A stretch of 64,000 nucleotides of DNA from Noviluteimonas sp052115395 (GTDB taxonomy: Bacteria; Pseudomonadota; Gammaproteobacteria; Xanthomonadales; Xanthomonadaceae): assembly GCA_052115395.1 (NCBI GenBank), contig JBFRGO010000003.1; one strand, given 5' to 3'. A program made the translations under genes and the position numbers. A model generated the notes under the pieces. The model had not been told where the DNA came from. It saw only the letters and a program-made list of their open reading frames with translations, and made no database searches. Positions 8,058 through 15,874 of the stretch are shown here, in pieces (the first letter of the stretch is position 1; each line of letters starts with the position of its first letter).

Positions 8058-8948
8058 TCAGGCGACCTGCAAGGACCGGTGCGCGCGGATGCGTGCGAGT
8101 TTCTCCGGATTGCGCTGCACGTAGACGCGCTGGATGCGTTGTCCGTCGCTGACGAAGGATTGCGCGGACTCCAGTTCGCCATCCATGTAGCGCAGCACGC
8201 CGATGGTGCCGTTGATTTCCGCAAGCTCGATGCGCAGGTCGTTTTCCGCGCGGCGCAAGGTGGGCGCGAACAACAGTCGCGCGACGCGATCGCCGCCGAC
8301 CATGGGCTTCGGGAAACTGTTGACGAAACCGCCGCCGTCGCCGACGAGTACGGCCGATTCGGACATCATCGCCTTCAGGCCGGTGAGATCGCCGCGCGCG
8401 AGCGCATCGGCGAAGCGGCGCATCAGGCTCTGGTGCGCCTGTTCGGTGACCAGGTAACGCTTGCGGTCCTCGGCCAGTTGCCGCTTGGCGCGATGCACGA
8501 TCTGCCGCGTCGCCGCTTCGGTCTTGCCGAGGGTTTGCGCGATGTCCGCGTAGTCGGCCTCGAACACTTCATGCAGCAGGAAGGCGGCGCGCGCGTCGGG
8601 CGCGAGGCGTTCGAGCACGGTGAGGAAGGCGATCGACAGGTCGTGGGAGATCTCGTTGACCTGTTCGGGCGTCGCGGGACCGTCGGTGAGGACCGGCTCG
8701 GGCAACCACATGCCGACGTACTGCTCGCGTTGCGCATGCGCCGCGCGGAGGCGGTCGATGGCGCGGCGCGTCGTGGCGGCGATCAACCAGGCTTCGGGGT
8801 TCTCGATGGCGGCCTTGTCGGCGTCGTGCCAGCGGAGCCAAACGTCCTGCACGATGTCTTCGGCTTCCGCCGAGGAGCCGAGCATGCGATAGGCCGCGCC
8901 CACCAGGCGCGGCCGCAGTTGGCCGAAAAGTGCGGTGGCGTCTTCCAT
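8058..8948 (-). CDS. ECF41-type sigma factor with SnoaL-like C-terminal domain
   Basis: An extracytoplasmic-function sigma factor of 296 residues. Sigma-2 lies at about residues 10-80 (YRMLGSSAEAEDIVQDVWLR) and sigma-4 at about 115-170 (LTVLERLAPDARAAFLLHEV). A SnoaL-like extension follows that acts as a built-in regulator in the ECF41 family. Family marks are WLPEP in the linker, DGGG in the extension and NPEKL near the end. The ATG at 8948 is chosen over one at 8984 because the latter lies inside the promoter-like TGTCACA at 8977-8983. ECF41 genes are typically found with carboxymuconolactone decarboxylases, oxidoreductases or epimerases, and both kinds flank this gene. It probably activates its own transcription. 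Confidence 0.93.
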   Translation of the reverse strand: MEDATALFGQLRPRLVGAAYRMLGSSAEAEDIVQDVWLRWHDADKAAIENPEAWLIAATTRRAIDRLRAAHAQREQYVGMWLPEPVLTDGPATPEQVNEISHDLSIAFLTVLERLAPDARAAFLLHEVFEADYADIAQTLGKTEAATRQIVHRAKRQLAEDRKRYLVTEQAHQSLMRRFADALARGDLTGLKAMMSESAVLVGDGGGFVNSFPKPMVGGDRVARLLFAPTLRRAENDLRIELAEINGTIGVLRYMDGELESAQSFVSDGQRIQRVYVQRNPEKLARIRAHRSLQVA

Positions 8949-8956
8949 TCCGGATC

Positions 8957-8983
8957 GACGATCTGGAAAGACGCATTGTGACA
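8957..8983 (-). promoter_or_regulatory. ECF41-type promoter of the sigma factor gene
   Basis: Read leftward, this is TGTCACA, 16 bases, CGTC, with the sigma gene ATG 8 bases after CGTC. TGTCACA/CGTC is the motif described for ECF41 sigma factors. The same motif, spacing and distance to an ATG occur at 10027-10053. The short distance implies a leaderless or nearly leaderless mRNA. Confidence 0.8.
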
Positions 8984-9009
8984 TCGGTCGCGACCGGCGG
9001 GCGCGCCGC

Positions 9010-9429
9010 TCACTCCACCGGTATGAGCGCCGGCTTGTCGCGGTCCTTGATCAGGGTCACGACGAATTTCGCCGGTTTGTCCTGGCTGGCGTTGCGGCCG
9101 ACGGTGTGGATGTCGTTCGGGCCCTCGTGGAAGGTCTGGCCCGGGCCCAGCGGGACCTCGGGCTGGCCCTGCACGCCCAGCACGATGTGGCCTTCGAGCA
9201 CGTAGACGAAGGCGTGCGCGTCGTGGCGATGCTTGTGCTCGACGGCGCCCGGCGGATATTCGACGAGCAACATCAGCGCTTCCTTGCCTGGAGATTCGGG
9301 CAACGGCTGAGTCATCAGCGGCGTGACCTTGGGCCCGGGCGGCGCGTTGCCGGCCGATTGCGATGCGGTGACGACGCCGACGCCGAGCACGGCCGTCAGC
9401 AGGAGGGAGACCAGGGTGCGTGTACGCAT
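9010..9429 (-). CDS. exported cupin-domain protein
   Basis: A 139-residue protein with an N-terminal signal peptide (RTRTLVSLLLTAVLGVGVVT, cleavage probably near residue 24) and a single cupin barrel. Metal-ligand positions are recognisable: HKHRHDAHAFVYVLEG supplies the first cupin motif (two or three His and then Gly), and PGQTFHEGPNDIHTVG supplies the second His. It is therefore probably a periplasmic metal-binding cupin of unknown substrate. It starts 13 bases after the carboxymuconolactone decarboxylase on the same strand and ends 61 bases before the sigma factor start, so decarboxylase and cupin are probably one unit. Small secreted cupins often accompany such decarboxylases. Confidence 0.88.
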   Translation of the reverse strand: MRTRTLVSLLLTAVLGVGVVTASQSAGNAPPGPKVTPLMTQPLPESPGKEALMLLVEYPPGAVEHKHRHDAHAFVYVLEGHIVLGVQGQPEVPLGPGQTFHEGPNDIHTVGRNASQDKPAKFVVTLIKDRDKPALIPVE

Positions 9430-9442
9430 GGCGGCTCTCCGA

Positions 9443-9922
9443 TCAGGACAGATTGGCGCGCGTCAGACCGTAGGCCTTGTCCATCGACCCCGGCACCGCG
9501 GTGAAACCGACGCTGATGCGGTTCCATGCGTTGATCGTCACGATGCAGTAGGTGAGGTCGGCCAACTCCTTCTCCGACAGGTGCTCGCGCACGGCATCGA
9601 AGGTCGCCTGCGGCACGCCGTGCGGCGGCAGCGTGGTCAGCGCTTCGGTCCACTCCAGCGCGGCGCGCTCGCGCGGTGAGAACAGCGTGGATTCGCGCCA
9701 CACCGCGATGTGGTACAGCCGCAGCGGCCGTTCGCCGTGGATGGTGGCTTCCTTGCTGTGCATGTCCACGCAGAACGCGCAGCCGTTGATCTGCGAGGCG
9801 CGGATATTGATGAGGTCGATGATCGAGGTTTCGATGGCGCCCTTGTGGGCGAGCAGGCTGACTTCGGCGAACTTCCTGGTGAGCTCGGGCGAAGCGGCGT
9901 TGTAATCCAGGCGCAGGGACAT
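9443..9922 (-). CDS. carboxymuconolactone decarboxylase (AhpD-like) family protein
   Basis: A 159-residue protein beginning MSLRLDYNAASPELTRKF. It has the CMD/AhpD core: LINIRASQINGCAFCVDMH gives the redox pair Cys-x2-Cys followed by a His, then the helical repeat ending HLSEKELADLTYCIVTINAW. Members act as alkylhydroperoxidases or disulfide reductases in peroxide defence. This is the classic companion of ECF41 sigma factors. It is transcribed away from the small sigma-4 gene at 10062. In the 139-base divergent region I see no ECF41 motif facing this gene, so its own promoter may use another sigma factor or the LysR regulator. Confidence 0.92.
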   Translation of the reverse strand: MSLRLDYNAASPELTRKFAEVSLLAHKGAIETSIIDLINIRASQINGCAFCVDMHSKEATIHGERPLRLYHIAVWRESTLFSPRERAALEWTEALTTLPPHGVPQATFDAVREHLSEKELADLTYCIVTINAWNRISVGFTAVPGSMDKAYGLTRANLS

Positions 9923-10026
9923 GGGGCGGTTCCGGGTTGGAGATGCGATGCAATCTAGGCCCGGCATCGCGCGAGCGGTAGCCGTTCGTCCGGACACGGG
10001 CTGTTGCGCGAGGGGCATCAATCGCC

Positions 10027-10053
10027 TGTCACAGGTGCGTGCGCCCAATCGTC
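10027..10053 (+). promoter_or_regulatory. ECF41-type promoter of the rightward operon
   Basis: TGTCACA, 16 bases, then CGTC, with the ATG of the sigma-4-like ORF 8 bases after CGTC. Geometry is identical to the promoter of the sigma gene at 8957-8983. It should place the operon 10062-14966 under the neighbouring sigma factor. Confidence 0.78.
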
Positions 10054-10061
10054 TTCCCGGC

Positions 10062-10298
10062 ATGGACCAGCCTCCCTCAGCACGCGTGTGGTCCGAATTC
10101 CTCGCCGTGCTGGCGCAACTGCCGCCGGTCACGCGCGTGGTGTTCCTGCTGCACGCGGTGTTCGATGCGAGCGATACGGATGTCGAACGCCTGACCGGCG
10201 TGCACAGGGACGACTGTGCACGGCACCTGGCGGAGGCGCGACGCGTCGTGCGTGCATTTGCGCGCGCGGAAACCGATTCGAAAGGTGATCCAACATGA
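10062..10298 (+). CDS. stand-alone sigma region 4-like protein
   Basis: A 78-residue protein that corresponds to sigma region 4 only. Residues 13-66 (FLAVLAQLPPVTRVVFLLHA, then VFDASDTDVERLTGV and HLAEARRVVRAF) align with the sigma-4 part of the sigma factor at 8058-8948, sharing FL-x-VL, FLLH-x-VF and H-x-A-x-R. There is no sigma-2 domain and no frame upstream that could supply one. The start is set by the ECF41-type promoter whose CGTC ends 8 bases before this ATG, which suggests a leaderless transcript. The stop overlaps the LysR start (ATGA). It may bind -35 elements or RNA polymerase and modulate the sigma factor, or it may be a decaying duplicate; the intact frame and coupling favour a working gene. 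Confidence 0.7.
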   Translation: MDQPPSARVWSEFLAVLAQLPPVTRVVFLLHAVFDASDTDVERLTGVHRDDCARHLAEARRVVRAFARAETDSKGDPT

Positions 10299-11332
10299 GT
10301 CCTTTGTTGCAGGCGCACGACCCGGCGCACGATCTGCTGACCCACAGCCTGTCGACCAGCTATGCCGGCGTGGTGGCTTTCCTCGCGGTCGCGACCGAAG
10401 GCAGCTTCGCGCGCGCGGCCGATCGGCTCGGCATCGGCCGCTCGGCGGTCAGCCGAAGCGTGCAGAAACTGGAAGGGCAGTTGGGTGCGCGCCTGTTTTC
10501 GCGCACCACGCGCTCGACGTCGCTGACGTCCGAAGGCGAGCGGTTCTACGAGGGCTGCCGCCCCGGCGTGGAGCGCATCCTGCTGGCGATGGCGGAGATG
10601 CGCGACCTGCGCGAAGGCGGGCCGCGTGGACAACTGCGCGTGTCGGCGACCTGCGGCTTCGGTCGCAAGGTGGTCGCACCGCTGCTGTCGCGTTTCCGCG
10701 CGCTGTATCCGGAGGTCGAGGTCGAACTGGTGCTGGACGAGCGGCCGCTGGACCTGGTCAACGATCGCATCGACGTCGCGTTTCGCGAGGGTGCGCTCGA
10801 AGACAGCCAGGTGATCGCCAAGCAATTGATCCCGATGCAACTGGTGGTGTGCGCCTCCTCGGAGTACGCCGCGCGCCACGGCTTGCCCGAGACCGTCGAG
10901 GATCTCGCGCAACACCCCTGCATCAACCAGCGCGCGGCCAATGGGCGCTTGCAGCCGTGGTGGTTCAAGGTCGACGGGAAGGCGACCTCCGCAACACCGC
11001 ATGGCGCGCTGACGTTCAACGATGCGGAGCTGGCGCTGGAAGCGGTGCTGCGCGGCGATGGCCTGGCGCAACTGCCGGCCTACCAGGCGTGCGATGCCTT
11101 GCACGAGGGCCGGCTGGTGAGCTGCCTGCGCCAGTACGCGCCCGACGATCGCGGGCATTACCTCTGCTATCTCAGCCGCGAACAGCTGCCCAAGCGCGTG
11201 CGCGCGTTCATCGACTTCATGACGACCGAAATCCGCCGGATCGACCTGGACACCCTGCCGCGCGATTGGTGCGCGGAAAGCAACACGCTGGCGCCGATGG
11301 CGGGGCTACTCGCAAGCGCCAACGATTCCTAG
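10295..11332 (+). CDS. LysR family transcriptional regulator
   Basis: A 345-residue LysR-type regulator with a slightly long N-terminus. The winged helix-turn-helix covers about residues 22-80 (YAGVVAFLAVATEGSFARAA, then DRLGIGRSAVSRSVQKLE). The substrate-binding domain begins at about residue 110 (RGQLRVSATCGFGRKVVAP). It belongs to the group with the motif LFSRTTRSTSLTSEGERFY. The start overlaps the sigma-4 ORF stop (ATGA), so the two are translationally coupled. It precedes a gene for an NAD(P)-binding protein by 33 bases. It probably controls this operon and/or the divergent decarboxylase; the inducer is unknown. Confidence 0.94.
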   Translation: MSPLLQAHDPAHDLLTHSLSTSYAGVVAFLAVATEGSFARAADRLGIGRSAVSRSVQKLEGQLGARLFSRTTRSTSLTSEGERFYEGCRPGVERILLAMAEMRDLREGGPRGQLRVSATCGFGRKVVAPLLSRFRALYPEVEVELVLDERPLDLVNDRIDVAFREGALEDSQVIAKQLIPMQLVVCASSEYAARHGLPETVEDLAQHPCINQRAANGRLQPWWFKVDGKATSATPHGALTFNDAELALEAVLRGDGLAQLPAYQACDALHEGRLVSCLRQYAPDDRGHYLCYLSREQLPKRVRAFIDFMTTEIRRIDLDTLPRDWCAESNTLAPMAGLLASANDS

Positions 11333-11365
11333 CATCGAGGCTTGCGATACACACGGAGAGCGAAC

Positions 11366-12139
11366 ATGAAAATCCTCGTCATCGGTGGCACCGGACGCAT
11401 CGGCAGCAAGGTCGTGCAACGCTTGCGCGTCCAGGGACACGAAGTGATTGCGGCCTCGCCGCAGACGGGCGTCGACATCCTCACGGGCGACGGCCTGGAG
11501 GCGGCGATGCAGGGCACGAACGTCGTCGTCGATCTTTCCAATTCGCCGGCCTTCGACGAAGCCTCGGCGACGTCGTTCTTCGAGACGGCCGGCAAGAACA
11601 TCCTGGCCGCGGAGATGCGCGCCGGCGTCGGCCATCATGTTGCGTTGTCGGTCGTCGGAACGAACACGCGCGCGAACGGCTACTTCCGCGCGAAGGACGC
11701 GCAGGAAGGCCTGATCCGCGCATCGGGCGTGCCATACACCATCGTGCATTCCACGCAGTTCTTCGATTTCCTGCCGGGCATCATCCAGTCGGCGACCGAA
11801 GGCAATACCGTGCGCCTGCCCTCGGCGCTCGTCCAGCCGATCGCGGCGGACGATGTCGCCGACGCCGTCGCGCGCACGGCCTTGCAGCCGCCGGCGAATG
11901 CGAGCCTCGACATCGCCGGGCCCGAGCGCGCGCCGCTGTCGGAGTTGGCGCATCGCTTCATGGATCGCGTGAAGGATTCGCGCGACGTGATCGCCGATCC
12001 GCACGCGCTGTACTTCGGCGGCGAGTTGACCGACGAGACACTCGTCCCCGCGGGACAAGCGTGGCAGGGTGCGCTGGATTTCGACCGTTGGTTCGCGCAA
12101 TCCGACTACGGCAGCCAGACGCCATCGGCCAACGCATGA
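11366..12139 (+). CDS. NAD(P)-binding (NmrA/atypical SDR) epimerase-like protein
   Basis: A 257-residue atypical short-chain dehydrogenase/NmrA-like protein. The start MKILVIGGTGRIGSK is preceded by GGAGAG at a good distance, which excludes an ATG eight codons upstream. The Rossmann GGTGRIGS motif is at residues 7-14, and VALSVVGTN and VPYTIVHSTQFFDF are typical of the group that includes quinone oxidoreductase-like proteins. Its catalytic substrate cannot be read. As an oxidoreductase/epimerase inside a locus led by an ECF41-type promoter it fits the family's known gene neighbourhoods. The stop overlaps the OsmC start by ATGA. Confidence 0.9.
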   Translation: MKILVIGGTGRIGSKVVQRLRVQGHEVIAASPQTGVDILTGDGLEAAMQGTNVVVDLSNSPAFDEASATSFFETAGKNILAAEMRAGVGHHVALSVVGTNTRANGYFRAKDAQEGLIRASGVPYTIVHSTQFFDFLPGIIQSATEGNTVRLPSALVQPIAADDVADAVARTALQPPANASLDIAGPERAPLSELAHRFMDRVKDSRDVIADPHALYFGGELTDETLVPAGQAWQGALDFDRWFAQSDYGSQTPSANA

Positions 12140-12648
12140 CCCGGCCCACGCCGCCGTCGACCCAGTTGCTGGACAAGTTCTTCGGCGATCAGGCGCAGCC
12201 GCTGTATACGGGGCGCGTGGTCGTCACCGGAGGCGAGGCCGGGCACGGGCGCGCGTCGGGCGTCGTGCAGACCGGCGACGGCGCATTGCTCGCGCAACTT
12301 CGCCTGCCGGTCGAACTGGGCGGGGAGGGCGGCGGCAGCAATCCCGAGGAATTGCTCGCCGCGGGTTACGCGGCCTGCTTCCATGGCGTGATGAGCCTGC
12401 TCGCCACGCGTTGTGGCGTGGTCGTGCACGACGCGCGCGTGGAGGCATCGGTGACCTTCGCGCGCGACCCGATCGACGGCCTGTTCCTGTTGTCTGCGCA
12501 GTTGCGCGCGCACCTGCCGGGCGTCGAGCGTGGCCTCGCCGCCGAGCTGGTGCGACAGGCCGAGCGCTTCTGCCCCTACGCAAAGATGTTCCGCCAGGGC
12601 ATCGAACACACCGTGGTCCTGGCACCCGAAACCCAGGTGTCGCCATGA
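12136..12648 (+). CDS. OsmC/Ohr family peroxiredoxin
   Basis: A 170-residue OsmC/Ohr-type thiol peroxidase. Redox cysteines lie in the expected contexts: the first in ELLAAGYAACFHGVMSLLA and the second in VRQAERFCPYAKMF. The N-terminal YTGRVVVTGGEAGHGRASG and the GGSNPEELLAAG loop match Ohr-like members, which reduce organic hydroperoxides in the cytoplasm. The extra N-terminal 15 residues or so (RPTPPSTQLLDKFFGD) are slightly unusual. Start and stop both overlap neighbours by ATGA, so it is tightly coupled between the epimerase-like gene and cytochrome b. This makes the operon a likely peroxide or membrane-oxidation response unit. Confidence 0.92.
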   Translation: MTRPTPPSTQLLDKFFGDQAQPLYTGRVVVTGGEAGHGRASGVVQTGDGALLAQLRLPVELGGEGGGSNPEELLAAGYAACFHGVMSLLATRCGVVVHDARVEASVTFARDPIDGLFLLSAQLRAHLPGVERGLAAELVRQAERFCPYAKMFRQGIEHTVVLAPETQVSP

Positions 12649-13943
12649 GCTTGCATTACAGGAAGATCCGCCCGAACAACCGCGTGCTCGCCTGGATCGA
12701 GGCGCGCCTCCCGCTGTTGTCCTTCACCGCCGCGCACACCACCGACTATTACGCGCCGAAGAACCTCAACCTCTGGTACTACTTCGGTGCGCTGTCGGGC
12801 GTGGTGCTCGTCAATCAGTTGCTGACCGGCATCTTCCTGACGATGCATTACGCGCCTTCGGCCGCGGGTGCGTTCGACTCGGTCGAACACATCATGCGCG
12901 ACGTGGAGTGGGGATGGCTGATCCGCTACATGCACTCCACGGGCGCGTCGCTGTTCTTCGTCGTGGTCTACCTGCACATGTTCCGCAGCCTGATGTACGG
13001 CTCGTACAAGAAGCCGCGCGAGCTGGTGTGGATCCTCGGGATGGTGGTGTACCTGGTGCTCATGGCCGAGGCCTTCGTCGGTTACGTGCTGCCCTGGGGC
13101 CAGATGTCGTTCTGGGGCGCGAAGGTGATCATTTCGCTGTTCGGGGCCATCCCCGTGGTCGGCCACGACCTGACCGAATGGATCATGGGCGATTACCTGC
13201 CGAGCGATGCGACGCTCAACCGCTTCTTCGCGTTGCATGTCATCGCCTTGCCGCTGGTGTTGTTGTTGCTGGTGGTGATGCACATCCTGGCGCTGCACGA
13301 AGTCGGCTCGAATAACCCCGAGGGCGTGGAGATCGCCGATACGCCGGGCCCCGACGGCAATCCGCTCGACGGCATCCCGTTCCACCCGTATTACTCGTTC
13401 GAAGACCTGCTGATCGCGAGCGCGTTCCTGGTCCTCGCGGCCTTCGTGATCTTCTTCGCGCCCACCTTCGGCGGCTGGTTCCTCGAGCACGACAACTTCG
13501 CGCAGGCCAATCGCCTGGTCACGCCCGAACACATCAAGCCGGTGTGGTACTTCACCCCGTTCTACGCGATGTTGCGCGTGATCCCGCACAAGCTGCTCGG
13601 CGTGGCGACGATGTTCGGCGCGATCGGTTTGCTGTTCGCGATGCCGTGGCTGGATCGCGGGAAGGTGCGGTCGATCCGGTATCGCGGGCTGGGGTTCAAG
13701 ATCGCGCTGGGTGTGTTCGCGGTGGCGTTCGTGGTGCTCGGCGCGATCGGTGCGGGCGCGGCGACGCCGGCGATCGCGGCGGTGCTGGGGCCGGGCGCCA
13801 ATGTCGCTGCGGTCGAGAACGGCCTGGGGCGCGTACTGGTGGCCGCGTATTTCGGCTTCTTCGGTTTCCTTTGGGTGTACACGGCGTTCGGGATCGAGCG
13901 GACCAGGCCGGTGCCGCCGCGCGTGACCTCGCCCCATGCATGA
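12645..13943 (+). CDS. cytochrome b (bc1-type), without adjacent Rieske or c1 genes
   Basis: A 432-residue, eight-or-more-helix cytochrome b. Haem ligands are recognisable: His in RYMHSTGASLFF and YLHMFRSLMYGS, and later in FFALHVIALPL and VVMHILALHEVGS. QLLTGIFLTMHY and the Qo-site PVWY (residues 299-302, in KPVWYFTPFYAMLR) are standard for beta/gamma-proteobacterial PetB. Normally petB sits between petA (Rieske) and petC (c1), but neither is nearby. The gene overlaps osmC by ATGA and is followed 15 bases later by a bestrophin gene. It may be a second cytochrome b serving an alternative quinol complex, or the main bc1 operon may lie elsewhere. Length and cofactor residues look intact. Confidence 0.92.
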   Translation: MSLHYRKIRPNNRVLAWIEARLPLLSFTAAHTTDYYAPKNLNLWYYFGALSGVVLVNQLLTGIFLTMHYAPSAAGAFDSVEHIMRDVEWGWLIRYMHSTGASLFFVVVYLHMFRSLMYGSYKKPRELVWILGMVVYLVLMAEAFVGYVLPWGQMSFWGAKVIISLFGAIPVVGHDLTEWIMGDYLPSDATLNRFFALHVIALPLVLLLLVVMHILALHEVGSNNPEGVEIADTPGPDGNPLDGIPFHPYYSFEDLLIASAFLVLAAFVIFFAPTFGGWFLEHDNFAQANRLVTPEHIKPVWYFTPFYAMLRVIPHKLLGVATMFGAIGLLFAMPWLDRGKVRSIRYRGLGFKIALGVFAVAFVVLGAIGAGAATPAIAAVLGPGANVAAVENGLGRVLVAAYFGFFGFLWVYTAFGIERTRPVPPRVTSPHA

Positions 13944-13958
13944 ACCGGGAGAGGCGCC

Positions 13959-14966
13959 ATGCTGATCGAACGCTCCTACACCGTGTCCGAGTTCCTGCTA
14001 TGGACGCGGCGCAGCATCTACGTGCTGCTCATCGTCAGCACGGTGCCCGTGTTGCTGTACGAAGTGGCGGGGCTGCGCTTCCTGCAGATTCCCTTCGCGA
14101 TCGTGTTCCTGCTGGGCACCACGGTCGCGCTGTCGGCGGGGTTCAAGAACCTGCAGACCTACGGTCGCATGCAGGATGCGCAATTGCTGTGGGCCTCGAT
14201 CGCGAGCAGCAGCCGCTCCTTCGGCGCCAGTTGCCGCGACTTGGTGCCCGATGCCGATGCCGCCAGGGCGCTCATCAATCGGCACCTGGCGTGGCTCGCC
14301 GCGCTGCGCCATGAATTGCGCAAGCACAAGCCGTGGGAGCAGCACGACAAGGCGAACTTCATCGAATGGCAGAAGTACTACACGGTGCCGGAGCATGCGC
14401 AGACGCTGACCTTCGAGCTTTCGCGCTTCTTGGCGCCGGAGGAAGCCGCGCTGGTGCTCGAAGCGCGCAATCCACCCTGGCAGGTGTTGGCGATGCAGGG
14501 CGCCGACGCCAAGCGATTGCTGGATGCGGGCGTGATTCCGGCGAACGCATTCGCCGAAGTGCAGCGCGCGACGCGGGAATTCGGCGATTTGCAGGGCAAG
14601 GTGGAGCGCATCAAGAACTACCCGTATCCGCGGCAATTCGCATTCATCCATTCGGCGTTCGTCAAGATCCTGAGTGTGTTGCTGCCCTTCGGGATGATCA
14701 GCGAGCTGGCGCGCCTGGGCAGCACCATCGGCGGTCGGGCCGGCGAGTACGCGGTGTGGTTGGCCATTCCGCTGAGCCTGGTCATCTCGTGGATGTATGT
14801 CTCCCTCGACGAAGTCGGCGCGAGCACCGAGAACCCCTTCGAAGGCGGCGCCAACGACGTGCCGATCACGAAGATCTGCGAGGAGGTCGAGCTCGACCTG
14901 CGCGAGATGCTGGGCGAGATCGCGTTGCCGGCGCCTTCGAAACTGGAAGGCGGAATCGCGATGTAA
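13959..14966 (+). CDS. bestrophin-like anion channel protein
   Basis: A 335-residue membrane protein of the bestrophin/YneE family. Two N-terminal hydrophobic segments (about residues 22-65) and two more near 225-285 give the four-helix pattern. The family signature ENPFEGGANDVPI lies near residue 288, directly after WMYVSLDEVGAS. Early residues WTRRSIYVLLIVSTVPVLLY are also typical. Bacterial homologues form pentameric chloride or cation channels in the inner membrane. It starts 15 bases after cytochrome b with GGGAGAG upstream of the ATG, so it closes the operon led by the ECF41-type promoter. Confidence 0.9.
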   Translation: MLIERSYTVSEFLLWTRRSIYVLLIVSTVPVLLYEVAGLRFLQIPFAIVFLLGTTVALSAGFKNLQTYGRMQDAQLLWASIASSSRSFGASCRDLVPDADAARALINRHLAWLAALRHELRKHKPWEQHDKANFIEWQKYYTVPEHAQTLTFELSRFLAPEEAALVLEARNPPWQVLAMQGADAKRLLDAGVIPANAFAEVQRATREFGDLQGKVERIKNYPYPRQFAFIHSAFVKILSVLLPFGMISELARLGSTIGGRAGEYAVWLAIPLSLVISWMYVSLDEVGASTENPFEGGANDVPITKICEEVELDLREMLGEIALPAPSKLEGGIAM

Positions 14967-14996
14967 GCCGGCGCGGCGTGCTAAAACACGGGCGCC

Positions 14997-15845
14997 ATGC
15001 CATCCCCCATCTCCCTCGGCGTCCTGGGCCACTGCGTGCGCCAGCAGGCGACCGCCGACATCGCCCTGGCGCAATTGCGGCCCACGATTCCCGAGCACGA
15101 CATCCATCACCACCAGCACGACGACATGCACCTGGTGCTGTTGCTCGCCGGTCCGTATGCGAGCGATGCGCGCGGCATGCCGGCGGTGTGCGTGGAGCCT
15201 GCGCTGATCTTCAATCCACCGGGGACCGAGCATCGGGATCGCTTCAAGTCGCTTGAAGGCTTGTTTCTCACGCTGACGATGCCGCTCGCTGCCTGGCAGC
15301 GGTTTTCGGGCGGGATTCAAGCACCGGACGCCTCCGTGCGCCTGGATCGCCGCGCCCTGCGCCGGGCGATGCGCTTGCTGCCGGAGTTGTGGCGATGGGA
15401 GGCGACCTCGCCGCTGGCGGTCGAAGCGATCGTCGCCGAGTTGTTCGCCGATGCGGATGCGCAGCGGGCGAGCGCTCGCGCCGATGCGGTGCTCGATCGC
15501 GTGGTCGAACGCCTCGACGCCGATTTGTCCGCGCCGCCTTCGATTCGCGAACTGGCCACGCTCGTGGACCTGCACCCGGTATACCTGGCGCGCATGTTCC
15601 GCCGGCGCTTCGGTCAGGCGCCGAGCGACTGGATCCGGCAGCGGCGCCTGCATCGCGCCTTGTCGGAGATTGCGCACGGTCGCTCGGTGGTGGAGGCGGC
15701 GGCCGCGCTGGGGTTCGTCGATCAGAGCCACCTGCACCGGTGTTTCGTCGCCGAATTCGGCATGACACCGGGCGCATTCCGGCGTCTGGCCCTGGGTCGT
15801 GGCGAGGTTGCGCGGATACAAGAACGCCTGTTGCGGCGGTGCTAG
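14997..15845 (+). CDS. AraC family transcriptional regulator
   Basis: A 282-residue AraC-type regulator. The N-terminal half is a cupin-like sensor (HDIHHHQHDDMHLVLLLAG, PALIFNPPGTEHRD). The C-terminal 100 residues carry two helix-turn-helix motifs: IRELATLVDLHPVYLARMF and then the second recognition helix region ending GFVDQSHLHRCFVAEFGMTP, the AraC signature. The DNA-binding half is intact. It lies 30 bases after the bestrophin gene and 29 bases before a serine hydrolase gene that it may control. The ligand is unknown. Confidence 0.93.
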   Translation: MPSPISLGVLGHCVRQQATADIALAQLRPTIPEHDIHHHQHDDMHLVLLLAGPYASDARGMPAVCVEPALIFNPPGTEHRDRFKSLEGLFLTLTMPLAAWQRFSGGIQAPDASVRLDRRALRRAMRLLPELWRWEATSPLAVEAIVAELFADADAQRASARADAVLDRVVERLDADLSAPPSIRELATLVDLHPVYLARMFRRRFGQAPSDWIRQRRLHRALSEIAHGRSVVEAAAALGFVDQSHLHRCFVAEFGMTPGAFRRLALGRGEVARIQERLLRRC

Positions 15846-15874
15846 CCTGCGATCTTCCTTGCAGGAGATGGTCG

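Noticed and set aside
8949..8984. ATG at 8984 as the sigma factor start.
   Set aside because: It lies in the TGTCACA -35 box, upstream of the inferred transcription start.
10025..10035. CCTGTCACAGG as a divergent operator or a leftward ECF41 box for the decarboxylase gene.
   Set aside because: On the minus strand it reads TGTGACA, not TGTCACA, and no CGTC lies at the required distance; the rightward reading explains it fully.
13539..13550. Cytochrome b has PVWY in place of the mitochondrial PEWY Qo motif, apparently losing the catalytic Glu.
   Set aside because: PVWY is the normal form in beta- and gammaproteobacteria, so it supports the taxonomic placement and is not a defect.
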